DNA from: Aliamphritea spongicola | GTDB taxonomy: Bacteria; Pseudomonadota; Gammaproteobacteria; Pseudomonadales; Balneatricaceae | Assembly: GCA_024347235.1 (NCBI GenBank) | Contig: AP025283.1 | Location: 1,922,001-1,986,000, forward strand | Reading direction: 5' to 3' | Length of the DNA stretch: 64,000 nt | Part shown: positions 52,744 to 63,657 of the stretch, in pieces | Position numbering within the stretch: position 1 is the first letter of the stretch | How the letters are laid out: every line of letters begins with the position of its first letter | Notes under the pieces: model-generated | What the model was told of the DNA's origin: nothing | The model's input: only the letters and a program-made list of their open reading frames with translations | Database searches by the model: none | Position numbers and translations under genes: made by a program

Positions 52744-55113
52744 ATGGCACCACTCGAGAATAATACTGAGATCACTACCACGCTGCCGGTTTTACCCCTG
52801 CGCGATGTTGTTGTTTATCCGCATATGGTTATCCCACTGTTTGTGGGGCGCGAAAAATCTATTAAAGCCCTTGAGTCTGCCATGGAGCAGAACAAAGAAA
52901 TTCTGTTAGTGGCGCAAAGAATGCCTCTGACGATGAGCCGGTGGGCAGTGACCTGTTTTCTGTCGGTACTGTCGCCAGCGTATTACAAATGCTGAAACTG
53001 CCGGACGGTACAGTAAAAGTACTGGTCGAAGGTGATTACCGGGCCAAAGTTGAAACCCTGAGCGAAGACGGTGAGTTCTTTACCGCTGACATTTCTGTAC
53101 TGCCGGTTGCTGAACTGAATCCGGCGGAAGGTGACATTTATAAGCGTACGGCGCTGGATCAGTTTGAACGTTTTGTGCAGGTAAACAAGAAGATCCCGTC
53201 TGAAGTACTGAGCTCTCTGTCCAGCATTGATGAAGTGGGCCGTCTGGCGGATACCATTGCTGCACACATGGCGCTGAAGCTGGATGAAAAGCAGAGCATC
53301 CTGGAAATGCTGGATGACCGGGCCCGTCTGGAACACCTGATGGCGCTGATGGAAGCGGAAATTGACCTGGTTGAGGTTGAAAAGCGCATCCGTGGCCGGG
53401 TTAAGAAACAGATGGAAAAGAGCCAGCGTGAGTACTATCTGAATGAGCAAATGAAGGCCATTCAGAAAGAGCTGGGCGATCTGGACGAAAACGGCACCAC
53501 CGACATCGAAGAGCTGAAAAAGCGCATCGATGAAGCGGGCATGCCAAAAGAAGCTTACGACAAGACCATCAATGAGTTTAATAAGCTGAAGATGATGTCG
53601 CCGATGTCTGCTGAAGCAACGGTTGTTCGTAGCTACGTGGACTGGATGCTGCAGATTCCGTGGGCGAAGCGCAGCAAAGTTCGCCACGATATGAAGCGGG
53701 CGGAAAAATCCTTAACGAAGATCACTACGGCCTGGAAGAAGTTAAAGACCGTATCCTTGAGTACTTAGCCGTACAGAAACGGGTACGTAAGCTTAAAGGG
53801 CCAATTCTGTGTCTGGTCGGACCACCGGGTGTAGGTAAAACCTCACTGGGCCGTTCCATTGCCCGCGCCACTAACCGTGAATATGTCCGTATGGCACTGG
53901 GCGGCGTACGTGATGAAGCTGAAATCCGTGGTCACCGCCGTACTTACATTGGCTCGCTGCCGGGTAAGTTAATTCAGAAAATGGCGAAAGTAGGCGTGCG
54001 TAACCCACTGTTCCTGCTGGATGAAATCGACAAGATGGGTATGGATCAGCGTGGTGATCCGGCGTCTGCATTACTGGAAGTACTGGATCCGGAGCAGAAC
54101 AGCACCTTCAACGATCACTATCTGGAAGTGGACTACGATCTTTCCGATGTGATGTTCGTCTGTACATCCAACTCCATGAACATTCCGGGTCCGTTGTTGG
54201 ACCGTATGGAAATCATCCGTATTCCGGGTTACACCGAAGATGAAAAGCTCAACATCGCGAAGAAGTATCTGACGCCTAAACAGATGAAGACCAACGGTCT
54301 GAAAGCGAAAGAGCTGGAAATCGAAGATGAAGCGGTTCTGGATCTGGTGCGTTACTACACCCGTGAAGCCGGTGTTCGTGGTCTGGAACGTGAGATTTCC
54401 AAAGTTTGCCGTAAGGTCATTAAAGAGATCACTCTGGAAGATAAAAAGACGCCAATATCGTTGTGAATTCAGAGAACCTGGAACAGTACAGCGGTGTGCG
54501 TAAGTTCAACTTCGGCATTGCTGAAGAAGAGGATCGTATCGGTCAGGTGACCGGCCTGGCGTGGACCTCTGTTGGTGGTGATATTCTCACCATAGAATCC
54601 GCTGTGGTACCGGGTAAAGGCCGTCAGGTGCATACAGGCTCTCTGGGTGATGTGATGAAAGAGTCCATCCAGGCAGCGCTGACAGTGGTTCGTAACCGTG
54701 CTGAGGCTCTGGGCATTGCGGCTGACTTCCACGAAGAGAGCGATATCCATATTCACGTACCGGAAGGGGCAACGCCGAAAGACGGTCCGAGTGCCGGTAT
54801 CGGTATGTGTACTGCGCTGGTGTCTGTGCTGACCAATATTCCGGTTAAGTCGGACGTAGCAATGACCGGTGAGATCACTCTGCGTGGTCAGGTGCTGCCG
54901 ATCGGTGGTCTGAAAGAGAAACTGCTGGCTGCTCACCGTGGTGGTATCAAGACAGTTATCATTCCGCACGAGAATACCCGTGACCTGAAAGAGATTCCGG
55001 ACAACATTAAGGCTGATTTAAGGATCTGCCCGGTTAAATGGATCGACGAAGTACTTGAAGTTGCACTGAAATATCAGCCTGAACCGTTAAAAAGGCTGAA
55101 AAACCAAGCGTAA
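52744..55113 (+). CDS. lon: ATP-dependent protease Lon, three frameshifts
   Basis: Homohexameric AAA+ serine protease of protein quality control. N-domain: [20 protein letters not shown]. Walker [20 protein letters not shown]; Walker [14 protein letters not shown]; sensor region and [18 protein letters not shown] follow. The protease domain has the catalytic Ser in [11 protein letters not shown] and Lys in [15 protein letters not shown]. Breaks near 52918, 53704 and 54447 all sit in A runs and each needs one A; they restore [23 protein letters not shown] and EDKKDANIVV. Repaired length about 790 aa. hupB follows, the classic lon-hupB order. Confidence 0.96.
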
Positions 55114-55199
55114 CGACAAAGAAAAAGCAAGCAAAAACTGAGCGCGGACAAATAAAAACGCATTAATGGCAAATATGGGTAAAAGTGGCTGAAAGCCGC

Positions 55200-55229
55200 T
55201 TGACACCTGAATCTGCCACTTGGTATAAA
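55200..55229 (+). promoter_or_regulatory. Sigma-70 promoter of hupB
   Basis: TTGACA at 55200-55205 and TATAAA at 55224-55229, with 18 nt between. It lies about 65 bp upstream of the hupB start, so hupB is transcribed independently of lon. Confidence 0.72.
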
Positions 55230-55294
55230 TTGTCCGACTATATTGCTGGGCATGGATTAAGAACATATAAAAATGATTGGTAAAGGGGAACAAT

Positions 55295-55570
55295 GTGAAT
55301 AAATCTGAACTGATTGATGCAATCGCGGCTTCTGCTGATATTCCTAAAGCGGCTGCTGGTCGCGCACTGGACGCAACTCTGGAATCTATCTCTGGCGCTT
55401 TGCAGAAGAACGATTCTGTTGCTCTGGTTGGTTTTGGCACATTCAGTGTTAAAGAGCGTGCAGCACGTACTGGTCGTAATCCACAGACTGGTCAGCCAAT
55501 TGAAATTGCTGCTGCTACTCTGCCTACTTTCAAGCCTGGTAAGGCTCTGAAGGACGCTGTAAACAAGTAA
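55295..55570 (+). CDS. hupB: DNA-binding protein HU-beta
   Basis: Nucleoid protein that bends and compacts DNA as a dimer. The start is GTG 55295 ([20 protein letters not shown]); the nearby ATG is out of frame and followed by TGA. The beta arm [20 protein letters not shown] holds the conserved RNPxTG loop. 91 aa, normal and intact. Its codon choice is notably uniform (GCT, CTG, GGT), as expected of a highly expressed gene. Confidence 0.97.
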   Translation: MNKSELIDAIAASADIPKAAAGRALDATLESISGALQKNDSVALVGFGTFSVKERAARTGRNPQTGQPIEIAAATLPTFKPGKALKDAVNK

Positions 55571-55711
55571 GATTTCTGTTATTCCGGTTCGTTAATTCGT
55601 CTGCTTCCTGGTGTGACTGTTCAGCCTTTGCTTAGCACTGAACATTTACGGTTTGTAAACAGAGAATCAACGAACCAGCTTAACTGCTTGTAGTAAAGGC
55701 GAGTGATTAAA

Positions 55712-55787
55712 GGAGCGGTAGTTCAGTTGGTTAGAATACCTGCCTGTCACGCAGGGGTCGCGGGTTCGAGTCCCGTCCGTTCCGCCA
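55712..55787 (+). tRNA. tRNA-Asp (anticodon GTC)
   Basis: Cloverleaf from GGAGCGG to the encoded CCA. Anticodon stem CCTGC/GCAGG with loop CTGTCAC, and T arm GCGGGTTCGAGTCCCGT. The sequence is close to the E. coli tRNA-Asp, but the variable loop has four bases (GGTC) instead of five (GGGTC), so the gene is 76 nt. One G may have been lost as in neighbouring genes. Confidence 0.97.
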
Positions 55788-55796
55788 ATATCAAAG

Positions 55797-55823
55797 GCGC
55801 ATTCTATAAGGATGCGCTTTTTT
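55797..55823 (+). terminator. Rho-independent terminator after tRNA-Asp
   Basis: GCGCAT and ATGCGC pair around a 9-nt loop and are followed by six Ts. It lies about 10 bp after the CCA end. Confidence 0.85.
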
Positions 55824-55853
55824 ATCTGAAATTATTAGAGGTCCGGGAGGATC

Positions 55854-57731
55854 ATGCTTCAGAGTATCCGAGATAATTCAAAAGGCATTGTCGCTAAAAT
55901 CATCGTAGGCCTGATTGCCGTGACCTTTGCTTTGTTTGGTGTTGAGTCTTTAGTTAGCCTGACCGGTGGCTCCAACGCGCCGGCAACTGTTAATGGCGAA
56001 GAGATCAGCGAGCGTGATGTGCTTCAGGGCGCAGATTTACAGCGTCGGCAGCTGCTGACCCAAATGGGTGAAAATGCCGATCCTACCTTATTAGATGACA
56101 ATCTGATCCGTAAGGCTGTACTTGAAGGGCTGATTGAGCAGGAAGTGCTGCGCCAGTCTGCAGTGAGCCAGGATATGACCATTTCCGATCAGCAGCTTGA
56201 TCAGCTGATTGTGAGCACACCGGATTTCCAGGTTGATGGTCAGTTTAACCGTCAGCAATATGAAGCTGTGTTACGTAACGCCGGTTTCTCACCGCTGCTG
56301 TACAAGCAACTGCTGCTTAAAGATAAGCTAATTGAGCAGGAGCGTGCAGGTTATGTACTGTCTGCATTCACGCTTGAAGATGAAGCTGAGCAGGTTGTTG
56401 CGCTGGACCGTCAGACCCGTGATTTTGCAGTCATCACCCTGTCTGCTGAAGACTACAAAGCGCAGCAGAATGTAACCGCAGAAGACATCACTGCGTATTA
56501 CGAAGACAACAAGTCCGATTTCATGACTGAAGAGCAGGTTGTCATTGAATACCTGTTGCTGAATAAAGCGGATCTGCGTGGCGACGTTGAAGTCGATGAA
56601 GCTGAGCTGCAGTCACAGTTTGATCAGCGTCTGGCGGCTTTCCAGGCACAGGAAGAGCGTCGGATTTCGCACATCCTGATTGAGCTGGGCGACGATGACG
56701 CGGCAGCTGAAGCCAAGGCAAATGAGCTTTATGCTCAGCTGCAGGGCGGTGCTGATTTTGCTGAACTGGCCCGTGCTGAATCTGATGACCCGGGTTCTGC
56801 TGATGCCGGTGGTGATCTGGGTGTTTATTTCCAGGGTATGATCCCGGGTGCATTTGATGACACCGTTAACAGCCTGACTGAAGGCGAGCTGTCTGCGCCT
56901 GTACGTACTGACTTCGGTTATCACCTGGTGAAAGTGAATGAGATCACTAACTCAGAGCCGCCAAGCTTTGAGTCGCTGAAAGATCAGCTGATTGAAGAGC
57001 AGGTCGCTAACAAGGTTGAGTCTCTGTATGTAGAGAAGCTGGAGCAACTGGCTGACCTGACATTCTCTGCCGGTGATCTGCAGGATCCGTCTGAAGAACT
57101 GCAAATGGAAATCATGACCGCACCGGCATTTGGCCGTAACGGTGGTTCTGATGAGCTGACAAGCAACCAGCGTGTACTGCGTCAGGCATTTGATCAGGAG
57201 CTGATTCAGGACGGCATCAACAGCACGCCGATTGAGCTGGATTCAGGCCGTACCATGGTGCTGCGTGTTAAGGAACATATCCGTCCGCGTCAGGAAGCTG
57301 AAGAAGAAGTGGCTGCGGTTATCCGTACCCGTCTGATTGACCAGGGCGCTGCTGATGCACTGCAGTCAGATATCGATTCTGAGCTGGCTAAGCTGCGTAA
57401 CGGTGCTGAGCGTACTAGTATTCAGGGTGCTGACTGGGTTGTTGCGGATCAGGTAAACCGCGCTAACCGTGAACAGCAGCCACAGGTTGTACAGCAGGTC
57501 TTCAAGATGGCTCAGCCGTCCGGTGATGTTGCGACTTACGCCAGCCTTGATCTGATCGATGGTAATAAAGCTATCATTGCGCTGACCAAGGTTAATAATG
57601 CTGATATCGCAGAGCTGACTGAAGAAGAGCGTGCTGCAATGCAGGCAATGCTGGCACAGCGTATTGGACAGTTTGATTATCAGGCACTGCTGAAAGCCCG
57701 TCAGGCAGCTGCTGAAATCGAACGTCTGTAA
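55854..57731 (+). CDS. ppiD: Peptidyl-prolyl isomerase/chaperone PpiD
   Basis: Inner-membrane-anchored periplasmic chaperone that helps proteins leaving the Sec translocon. 625 aa, intact despite its length. A single N-terminal anchor (IVAKIIVGLIAVTFALFGVE) precedes a SurA-like N-domain (APATVNGEEISERDVLQGA). The parvulin domain has RRISHILIELGDDDAAAEAK, DDPGSADAGGDLGVYFQGMI and TDFGYHLVKV. Standard location downstream of hupB. A terminator follows. Confidence 0.96.
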   Translation: MLQSIRDNSKGIVAKIIVGLIAVTFALFGVESLVSLTGGSNAPATVNGEEISERDVLQGADLQRRQLLTQMGENADPTLLDDNLIRKAVLEGLIEQEVLRQSAVSQDMTISDQQLDQLIVSTPDFQVDGQFNRQQYEAVLRNAGFSPLLYKQLLLKDKLIEQERAGYVLSAFTLEDEAEQVVALDRQTRDFAVITLSAEDYKAQQNVTAEDITAYYEDNKSDFMTEEQVVIEYLLLNKADLRGDVEVDEAELQSQFDQRLAAFQAQEERRISHILIELGDDDAAAEAKANELYAQLQGGADFAELARAESDDPGSADAGGDLGVYFQGMIPGAFDDTVNSLTEGELSAPVRTDFGYHLVKVNEITNSEPPSFESLKDQLIEEQVANKVESLYVEKLEQLADLTFSAGDLQDPSEELQMEIMTAPAFGRNGGSDELTSNQRVLRQAFDQELIQDGINSTPIELDSGRTMVLRVKEHIRPRQEAEEEVAAVIRTRLIDQGAADALQSDIDSELAKLRNGAERTSIQGADWVVADQVNRANREQQPQVVQQVFKMAQPSGDVATYASLDLIDGNKAIIALTKVNNADIAELTEEERAAMQAMLAQRIGQFDYQALLKARQAAAEIERL

Positions 57732-57796
57732 AAAGTTTTTCAACTGCATGTGCTTAATGCAGACCCGCTGCTGATTATCAGCAAAGCGATATAGTC

Positions 57797-57826
57797 AAAA
57801 ACGCCCCAATTAAGGGGCGTTTTTTT
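57797..57826 (+). terminator. Rho-independent terminator of ppiD
   Basis: ACGCCCC and GGGGCGT pair around AATTAA, flanked by AAAA and a run of seven Ts. The A-run makes it usable by the convergent LysR gene as well. Confidence 0.92.
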
Positions 57827-57837
57827 GCCTGTAAAAT

Positions 57838-58731
57838 TTAAGAAGACTCAGAAGTTAGCAACTCCCAGAGTTTCACGGCCTGAGGGCTGTGCAGCCGGTC
57901 TTTAAGGCGAATCAGATAGATCGGATTCAGCAACCGGGACGGGTAATTGCTGATATCCAGCTGTTGTAATTCCCCGGATTCCAGCTCTGCTTCAATCATA
58001 TGTCTGGGCATACGGGCCCAGCCCATGCCTGCCATCAGCAGGGTCTTCTTCATGTGATAGTCGTTTACATACCAGGCCTGGCCGCCCGGAATAACGTGGC
58101 GGTGCGGTATCGGTGCCACCGAGCCGCTGTCGGTGATCAGAATGTGTGGGCGGTTGCGCAATACGCTCTGGCTGATCGGTTGCCCTGATGCAGGCAAATC
58201 AGCGTCGCTGATAAAGCCTCTGGTCGCCACTGTCAGGGTCTCTGTCTGGTCGATCACCGTAAATTCAAAACGTTCGTCCAGCCCTGTATGGGGGCCAATG
58301 GCGAGGTCGGAGATTTCAGTATGCAGTTGTTCGGGAACCCCGGATAAGTGTTCAGTATTGATGGTCAGACGCAGATCTGGCCGCTGCAGACAGAACTGAC
58401 GGATGGTTTCCAGCTTAGGCAGCTGGCTGAAGTTAGCGCTGATACTGATGTGCAGGGTGGGTGTGCTGCGGTGCGCCAGCTGATGGCCCAGTTGTTCCAG
58501 TTCTTCGCTTTGCTTTATCAGTTGTCTGGCTTGCCGATAGAAAGCGCGGCCGGCTTCTGTCAGGCCTGGCCGGTAGCTGTCCCGGTCCAGCAGTTGTAAA
58601 TCAAACTGGCTTTCAAGATTCCGGACCGCTGCGCTGACGCTGGGCTGGGTTTTAAAGATTGCGTTCGCTGCCGCGCGGAAGCTGCCGTGTTCGACCACCG
58701 CGATAAATGCTTTTAGCTGATCATGGGTCAT
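57838..58731 (-). CDS. LysR-family regulator of the divergent TauE/SafE gene
   Basis: 297 aa, intact. HTH: LKAFIAVVEHGSFRAAANAI and TQPSVSAAVRNLESQFDLQL. The effector domain begins TPTLHISISANFSQLPKLET. Divergent from the TauE-like permease, and a large symmetric operator starts directly before its own start codon, so autoregulation and control of the permease are likely. Effector unknown. Confidence 0.94.
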   Translation of the reverse strand: MTHDQLKAFIAVVEHGSFRAAANAIFKTQPSVSAAVRNLESQFDLQLLDRDSYRPGLTEAGRAFYRQARQLIKQSEELEQLGHQLAHRSTPTLHISISANFSQLPKLETIRQFCLQRPDLRLTINTEHLSGVPEQLHTEISDLAIGPHTGLDERFEFTVIDQTETLTVATRGFISDADLPASGQPISQSVLRNRPHILITDSGSVAPIPHRHVIPGGQAWYVNDYHMKKTLLMAGMGWARMPRHMIEAELESGELQQLDISNYPSRLLNPIYLIRLKDRLHSPQAVKLWELLTSESS

Positions 58732-58780
58732 GAAAGTAAATTCCTTTCATTTTGATAAAAGATGAAATTATTTTACTTTC
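58732..58780. promoter_or_regulatory. Nested symmetric operator between LysR and TauE genes
   Basis: Two inverted repeats share one centre: outer GAAAGTAAA (58732-58740) with TTTACTTTC (58772-58780), inner TTTCAT (58745-58750) with ATGAAA (58762-58767). The inner pair has exactly 11 nt between, and both arms have 4-nt gaps. It fits a LysR tetramer site. Confidence 0.7.
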
Positions 58781-58835
58781 GAATTTAGGCGTAAGCTATA
58801 CCCCGTTCTGAAGTTGCTGAAGGGAGAAAGTCTTA

Positions 58836-59560
58836 GTGGGATTCGAGCTGATTATTCTGACGGTGGCCGGTTTTCTGACCGGATTTTCTAAATTCTCTGT
58901 AGGTGGCATGGGGTTGCTGATTTTACCGGTGCTGATGCTGGCATTTCCCGGCACGGCGGCGCTGGGAATCATTGTTCCTCTGTTTATGATGACCGACGCG
59001 CTAACGATGTGGCCTTACCGTAAAGGGGCTGACTGGCGTTTTATCAGCCGGCTGGTACCAATGATGCTGCTGGGTATTCTGGCGGGCAGTGTGTTGCTGG
59101 CAGACATTGATGTGCAGCTGTTTTCATTGCTGCTGGGCGGGCTGATTCTGCTGGCGCTGATGCTTGGGTTTGTGTTCGATCGCATGGGTGCTGGCTGGTT
59201 GCGAAAGCCGTCTGTGGTGGCGGTGATGGGATTTTCTACCGGCATTGTGGGTTTGCTGGCAAATGCGGCAGGTCCGTTGGTGAGTCTGTTTTTGCTGGAG
59301 CAGAAGCTGAGTAAGCATAGCTATGTATCCACCCGGTGCTGGATGGCAACCCTGACCAATCTGGCTAAGGTACCGGTGCTGATGTATCTGGGCATTCTCA
59401 CCCAGGATTCACTGGAAGTGAGTTTGCAGGCGGTGCCAGGGCTATTGCTGGGTGGTTTGATCGGTTACTGTTTTTAGGTGTGCTGAGTGCGGCGCAGTTT
59501 AAGTGGATTATTCGCGGGCTGGCAGCTGTAGCTGCAACAAAATTACTGTTGTTCAGTTAA
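58836..59560 (+). CDS. TauE/SafE (TSUP) family permease, late frameshift
   Basis: Membrane permease of the 4-TMS sulfite exporter TauE/SafE family, linked to export or import of sulfite, sulfoacetate or other organic acids. Start GTG 58836 after AGGGAGA. It has VAGFLTGFSKFSVGGMGLLI, VPLFMMTDALTMWPYRKG and STGIVGLLANAAGPLVSLFL. The frame breaks near 59473; one more base gives GYLFLGVLSAAQFKWIIRGL and a stop at 59560. About 242 aa repaired. Regulated by the divergent LysR. Substrate unknown. Confidence 0.9.
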
Positions 59561-59617
59561 GTCTGAAGGTTGTTCTGCAGGTTTTGATATTCGGAATTAA
59601 TAAGATATATCAGGCAA

Positions 59618-59644
59618 TAAAAACCCCGCATCAGCGGGGTTTTT
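59618..59644. terminator. Bidirectional terminator between TauE and acnB
   Basis: AAAAACCCCGC and GCGGGGTTTTT pair perfectly around ATCA. It serves the convergent TauE-like and acnB genes. Confidence 0.92.
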
Positions 59645-59680
59645 ATGGCTCTTTTATGAGCCTGTGTCAGTGCAAAGCGT

Positions 59681-62273
59681 TTACGCGGTAGCGATTACGC
59701 TTGAAGCTGCATTGGTGTAAGAGTCGATCTGGTCGAAGTTCAGGTAACGGTAAACATCTTCAGCCATGCTGTCGATCTTAGTCGCGTATTCCATGTACTC
59801 TTCAACAGTCGGGATCTTACCCAGCAGAGCAGCAACTGCAGCCAGTTCCGCAGAAGACAGGTAAACGTTAGCACCTGTACCCAGACGGTTCGGGAAGTTA
59901 CGTGTAGAGGTGGAAACAACAGTGGTGTTGTCGCCTACACGTGCCTGGTTACCCATACACAGGGAGCAGCCTGGCATTTCCATACGGGCGCCGGCTTTAC
60001 CGAAGATGTTGTAGTAACCTTCTTCAGTCAGCTGAGCGGCATCCATCTTGGTTGGTGGAGCAATCCACATGCGGGTTGGCAGAGTAGTGCCTGCCGCATC
60101 CAGCAGTTTACCTGCTGCACGGAAGTGACCGATGTTGGTCATGCAGGAACCCAGGAATACTTCGTCGATCTGTACGCCGGCAACTTCAGACAGAGTCTTA
60201 ACGTCATCCGGATCGTTCGGGCAAGCCAGGATAGGCTCTTTAACGTCAGCCAGATCGATTTCGATAACAGCTGCGTATTCAGCGTCTGCATCGCCTTCCA
60301 TCAGTTCTGGGTTTGCCAGCCATGCTTCCATGTTACCGATACGACGCTCGATCGTGCGTGGGTCACCGTAACCTTCAGACAGCATCCACTTCAGCATGGT
60401 GATGTTGGAGTTTAGGTATTCACGGATAGGCGCTTCATTCAGCTTGATAGAACAAGCCGCTGCAGAACGTTCTGCGGCAGAGTCAGACAGTTCGAATGCC
60501 TGCTCAACTTTCAGATCCGGCAGACCTTCGATTTCCAGAATACGGCCAGAGAAGATGTTCTTCTTACCGGCTTTAGCAACGGTCAGCAGGCCTTGCTTGA
60601 TCGCGTAGTAAGGAATCGCGTTAACCAGGTCACGCAGAGTAACGCCAGGCTGCAGGGTATCGCCCTTGAAGCGAACCAGTACAGATTCAGGCATATCCAG
60701 TGGCATAACACCAGTCGCTGCAGCGAATGCAACCAGACCGGAACCGGCAGGGAAAGAAATACCGATTGGGAAACGGGTGTGAGAGTCACCGCCGGTACCG
60801 ACTGTGTCAGGCAGCAGCATACGGTTCAGCCAGGAGTGGATTACACCGTCACCAGGGCGCAGGAAACGCCGCCGCGGTTCATGATGAAGTCTGGCAGAGT
60901 GTGGTGAGTCTGAACGTCAACCGGCTTAGGATAAGCAGCAGTGTGACAGAAAGACTGCATGGTCAGGTCGGCAGAGAAGCCCAGGCAAGCCAGGTCTTTC
61001 AGCTCGTCACGGGTCATCGGGCCGGTAGTGTCCTGAGAGCCTACGGTAGTCATCTTAGGCTCGCAGTAAGTACCAGGGCGAACACCTTTAACGCCGCACG
61101 CTTTACCAACCATCTTCTGTGCCAGGGAGTAGCCCTTGCCAGTGTCAGCAGGTTGCTCTGGCTTACGGAACAGGTCAGATGCACCCAGACCCAGTGCTTC
61201 ACGGGCACGTTCAGTCAGGCCACGACCGATGATCAGTGGGATACGGCCGCCGGCACGGACTTCGTCCAGCAGTACAGGTGTCTTCAGACCGAATTCACAC
61301 AGGGTTTCACCGGTTTCAGCGTTCTTGGCAACACCTTCGTACGGGTAAACGTCTACTACGTCGCCCATGTTCATCTTGGAAACATCCATTTCGATTGGCA
61401 GGGCGCCAGCATCTTCCATGGTGTTGAAGAAGATTGGTGCAATCTTGCCGCCGAAGCAGTAACCGCCGGCACGCTTGTTCGGTACGTTCGGGATGTCATC
61501 ACCGAAGAACCACAGTACAGAGTTAGTTGCAGACTTACGGGAAGAACCTGTACCTACAACGTCACCTACGTATGCAACAGGGTGGCCTTTAGCTTTAACT
61601 TCTTCGATTTGCTTCAGAGGACCAACGCTGCCGTTGTTAACCGGCTCGATGCCTTCACGTTCCATTTTCAGCATGGCATTCGCGTGCAGCGGGATATCAG
61701 GGCGGGTGAACGCATCCGGTGCAGGAGACAGGTCATCAGTGTTGGTTTCGCCCGGTACCTTGAATACGGTAACGGTGATTTTTCAGCCAGTTCAGGCTTG
61801 CTGGTGAACCACTCGCCGGCAGCCCATGATTCCAGGATCTGCTTCGCGTAAGCGTTGCCTGCATCAGCCTTGTCTTTTACGTCATAGAACGCATCAAACA
61901 TCAGCAGGGTGTGGGATAGCGCTTTAACGGCAGTCGGTGCCAGTGCGTCATTGTCCAGAGATGCGATCAGTGGTTCGATGTTGTAACCGCCCAGCATGGT
62001 GCCCAGCAGTTCAACCGCTTTAACCTGATCAACCAGTGGTGAAGTCGCTTCACCTTTAGCAACTGCAGCCAGGAAACCGGCTTTTACATAAGCTGCCTGG
62101 TCAACACCGGCAGGTACACGGTTTTCCAGCAGATCAAGGATAAATGCTTCTTCGCCAGCTGGCGGATTCTTCAGCAACTCAACCAGTGCCGCTGTCTGAT
62201 CAGCGTCCAGTGGTTTTGCCGGCACGCCTTCCTGGGCGCGTTCTTCTACATGTTTACGGTAAGCTTCAAGCAC
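59681..62273 (-). CDS. acnB: Aconitate hydratase B, two frameshifts
   Basis: TCA-cycle enzyme interconverting citrate and isocitrate, also able to act on 2-methyl-cis-aconitate. It begins [20 protein letters not shown], the AcnB HEAT-like domain. The swivel domain has [20 protein letters not shown]. The 4Fe-4S ligands are in [17 protein letters not shown] and [16 protein letters not shown]. Breaks near 61782 (one A missing in GAAAAATC) and 60858 (one C missing) restore [16 protein letters not shown] and [16 protein letters not shown]. Repaired length about 865 aa, as in E. coli. Confidence 0.97.
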
Positions 62274-62913
62274 GATATAGCCCTCATCTGTTGTCTCTTT
62301 CCGGCTCCATAGAACAGCCGGTGGTCGAATGGCCCGTATTTCGGACGATTCTTGAATTTGGCGCGTGAATTCTAGCTCAAACCGGTGAAAAAGTTAAGTT
62401 TTGTCAACAATGTTTATGTTAATACTTTCAGCTTAGACTGATTCTGCCCTGACAGGCGAACCGTCAGGGCTTTGGCACGGATAATATAGGGTTAGTGATA
62501 TTTAACTATTTGTAATATAAGAACTTTAACTAAGCGTGTTTGCTGTTTAAAGGATCTTTTTTATCTAGAAAGGGATCACTTTAAAGAAATAGCTTGTCAG
62601 TGTGCGACATCGGTCAGAATGCAAAAGTGTAGACAGTCAGGGCAAAAATGGTTTTTCTACAGGGGTTTTAGGGCTGGATTGTCGACAATGTGAGTGATCA
62701 AAAGGTTTTTAAAATTTTTATGAATTTTTTAGAACAGGCAGGTGACGATCCGGTGTTTTGTCAGCAAACCAGCTCTCTAATGCGATAAACTGTCATCTGA
62801 ATCAGTTTAATACCTAAGAATCAGGCATATTTGCCTGTCGGGGTAGTGATAATTGCCGTCAGGCATTAGAATCCCTGTCATTGCTTTGAGTATCGGATGA
62901 AAGAGTATTTCTA
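62274..62913. promoter_or_regulatory. 640 bp intergenic region with palindrome ATTGTCGACAAT
   Basis: No coding region is seen between divergent acnB and the yebC-family gene. A perfect 12-bp palindrome, ATTGTCGACAAT, lies at 62678-62689; it resembles operators of GntR/FCD regulators. A small hairpin, CAGGCA-TATT-TGCCTG, is at 62822-62837. The rest is AT-rich and must hold both promoters. Confidence 0.55.
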
Positions 62914-63632
62914 ATGGGAAGAAGTTTTGAAAATCGTAAAGCATCTATGGCGAAAACCCAGGGTGCTAAATCTAAGTTATATGCCAAGTACGGGAAAGAG
63001 CTTTATGTTTGCGCAAAAGTGGTGGCGTAGACCCGGACGGCAACTTGTCTCTGCGACGTTTGATCGAAAAAGCAAAAAAGATCAGGTTCCGGCCCACGTA
63101 ATTGAAAAGCGATGGACAAAGCCAGCGGTGGCGGCGGTGAAGACTACGCTCACGCCCGCTATGAAGGCTTTGGCCCGGGTGGCTGCATGGTGATTGTTGA
63201 CTGTCTGACGGATAACAACAACCGTACCTTCGGTGATGTGCGTACTGCATTTAACAAAGGTAAGGCGAAGCTGGTGGTCAGGGCGCGGTTGCGCACATGT
63301 TTGATCACCGTGCAGTGCTGGTATTTCCACACGGCGACGAAGATGAAATTCTTGAACTGCTGATGATGGCAGACGTAGACGTGGCGGACATCGAAAGCGA
63401 AGACGGTAAGATCACTGTTTACGCACCGCACACTGAATTCTTTAAAGCGAAAACCGCGCTGCATGAAGCACTGCCGGACGTTGAGTTCGAAGTGGAGGAA
63501 ATCACCTTTGTTCCTCAGACCATCAGCGAACTGAGCGGTGAAGATGTAGAACAGTTCGAGAAGTTTATGGATCTGCTGAACGACTGCGATGACGTTCAGG
63601 AAATCTACCATAACGCTGAAATTGCTGAGTGA
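62914..63632 (+). CDS. YebC/PmpR family protein, YeeN type, frameshifted
   Basis: Three-domain protein of the YebC family, described both as DNA-binding regulators and as ribosome-associated factors that ease translation of proline-rich stretches. The head [20 protein letters not shown] marks the YeeN branch rather than YebC proper. It has [20 protein letters not shown] and [17 protein letters not shown], and ends [14 protein letters not shown]. Breaks near 63016 (A), 63105 and 63280 are single-base losses. Repaired length about 241 aa. Followed by a strong terminator. Confidence 0.9.
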
Positions 63633-63657
63633 TATAAGCAATCACGTTCGTTAAAGT

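Noticed and set aside
52983-53687. A 234-codon minus-strand frame inside lon
   Set aside because: Shadow of the Lon N-domain.
60727-61851. A 374-codon plus-strand frame opposite acnB
   Set aside because: Long because acnB codon use avoids stops on the other strand; it even spans an acnB frame break, and has no recognisable domain.
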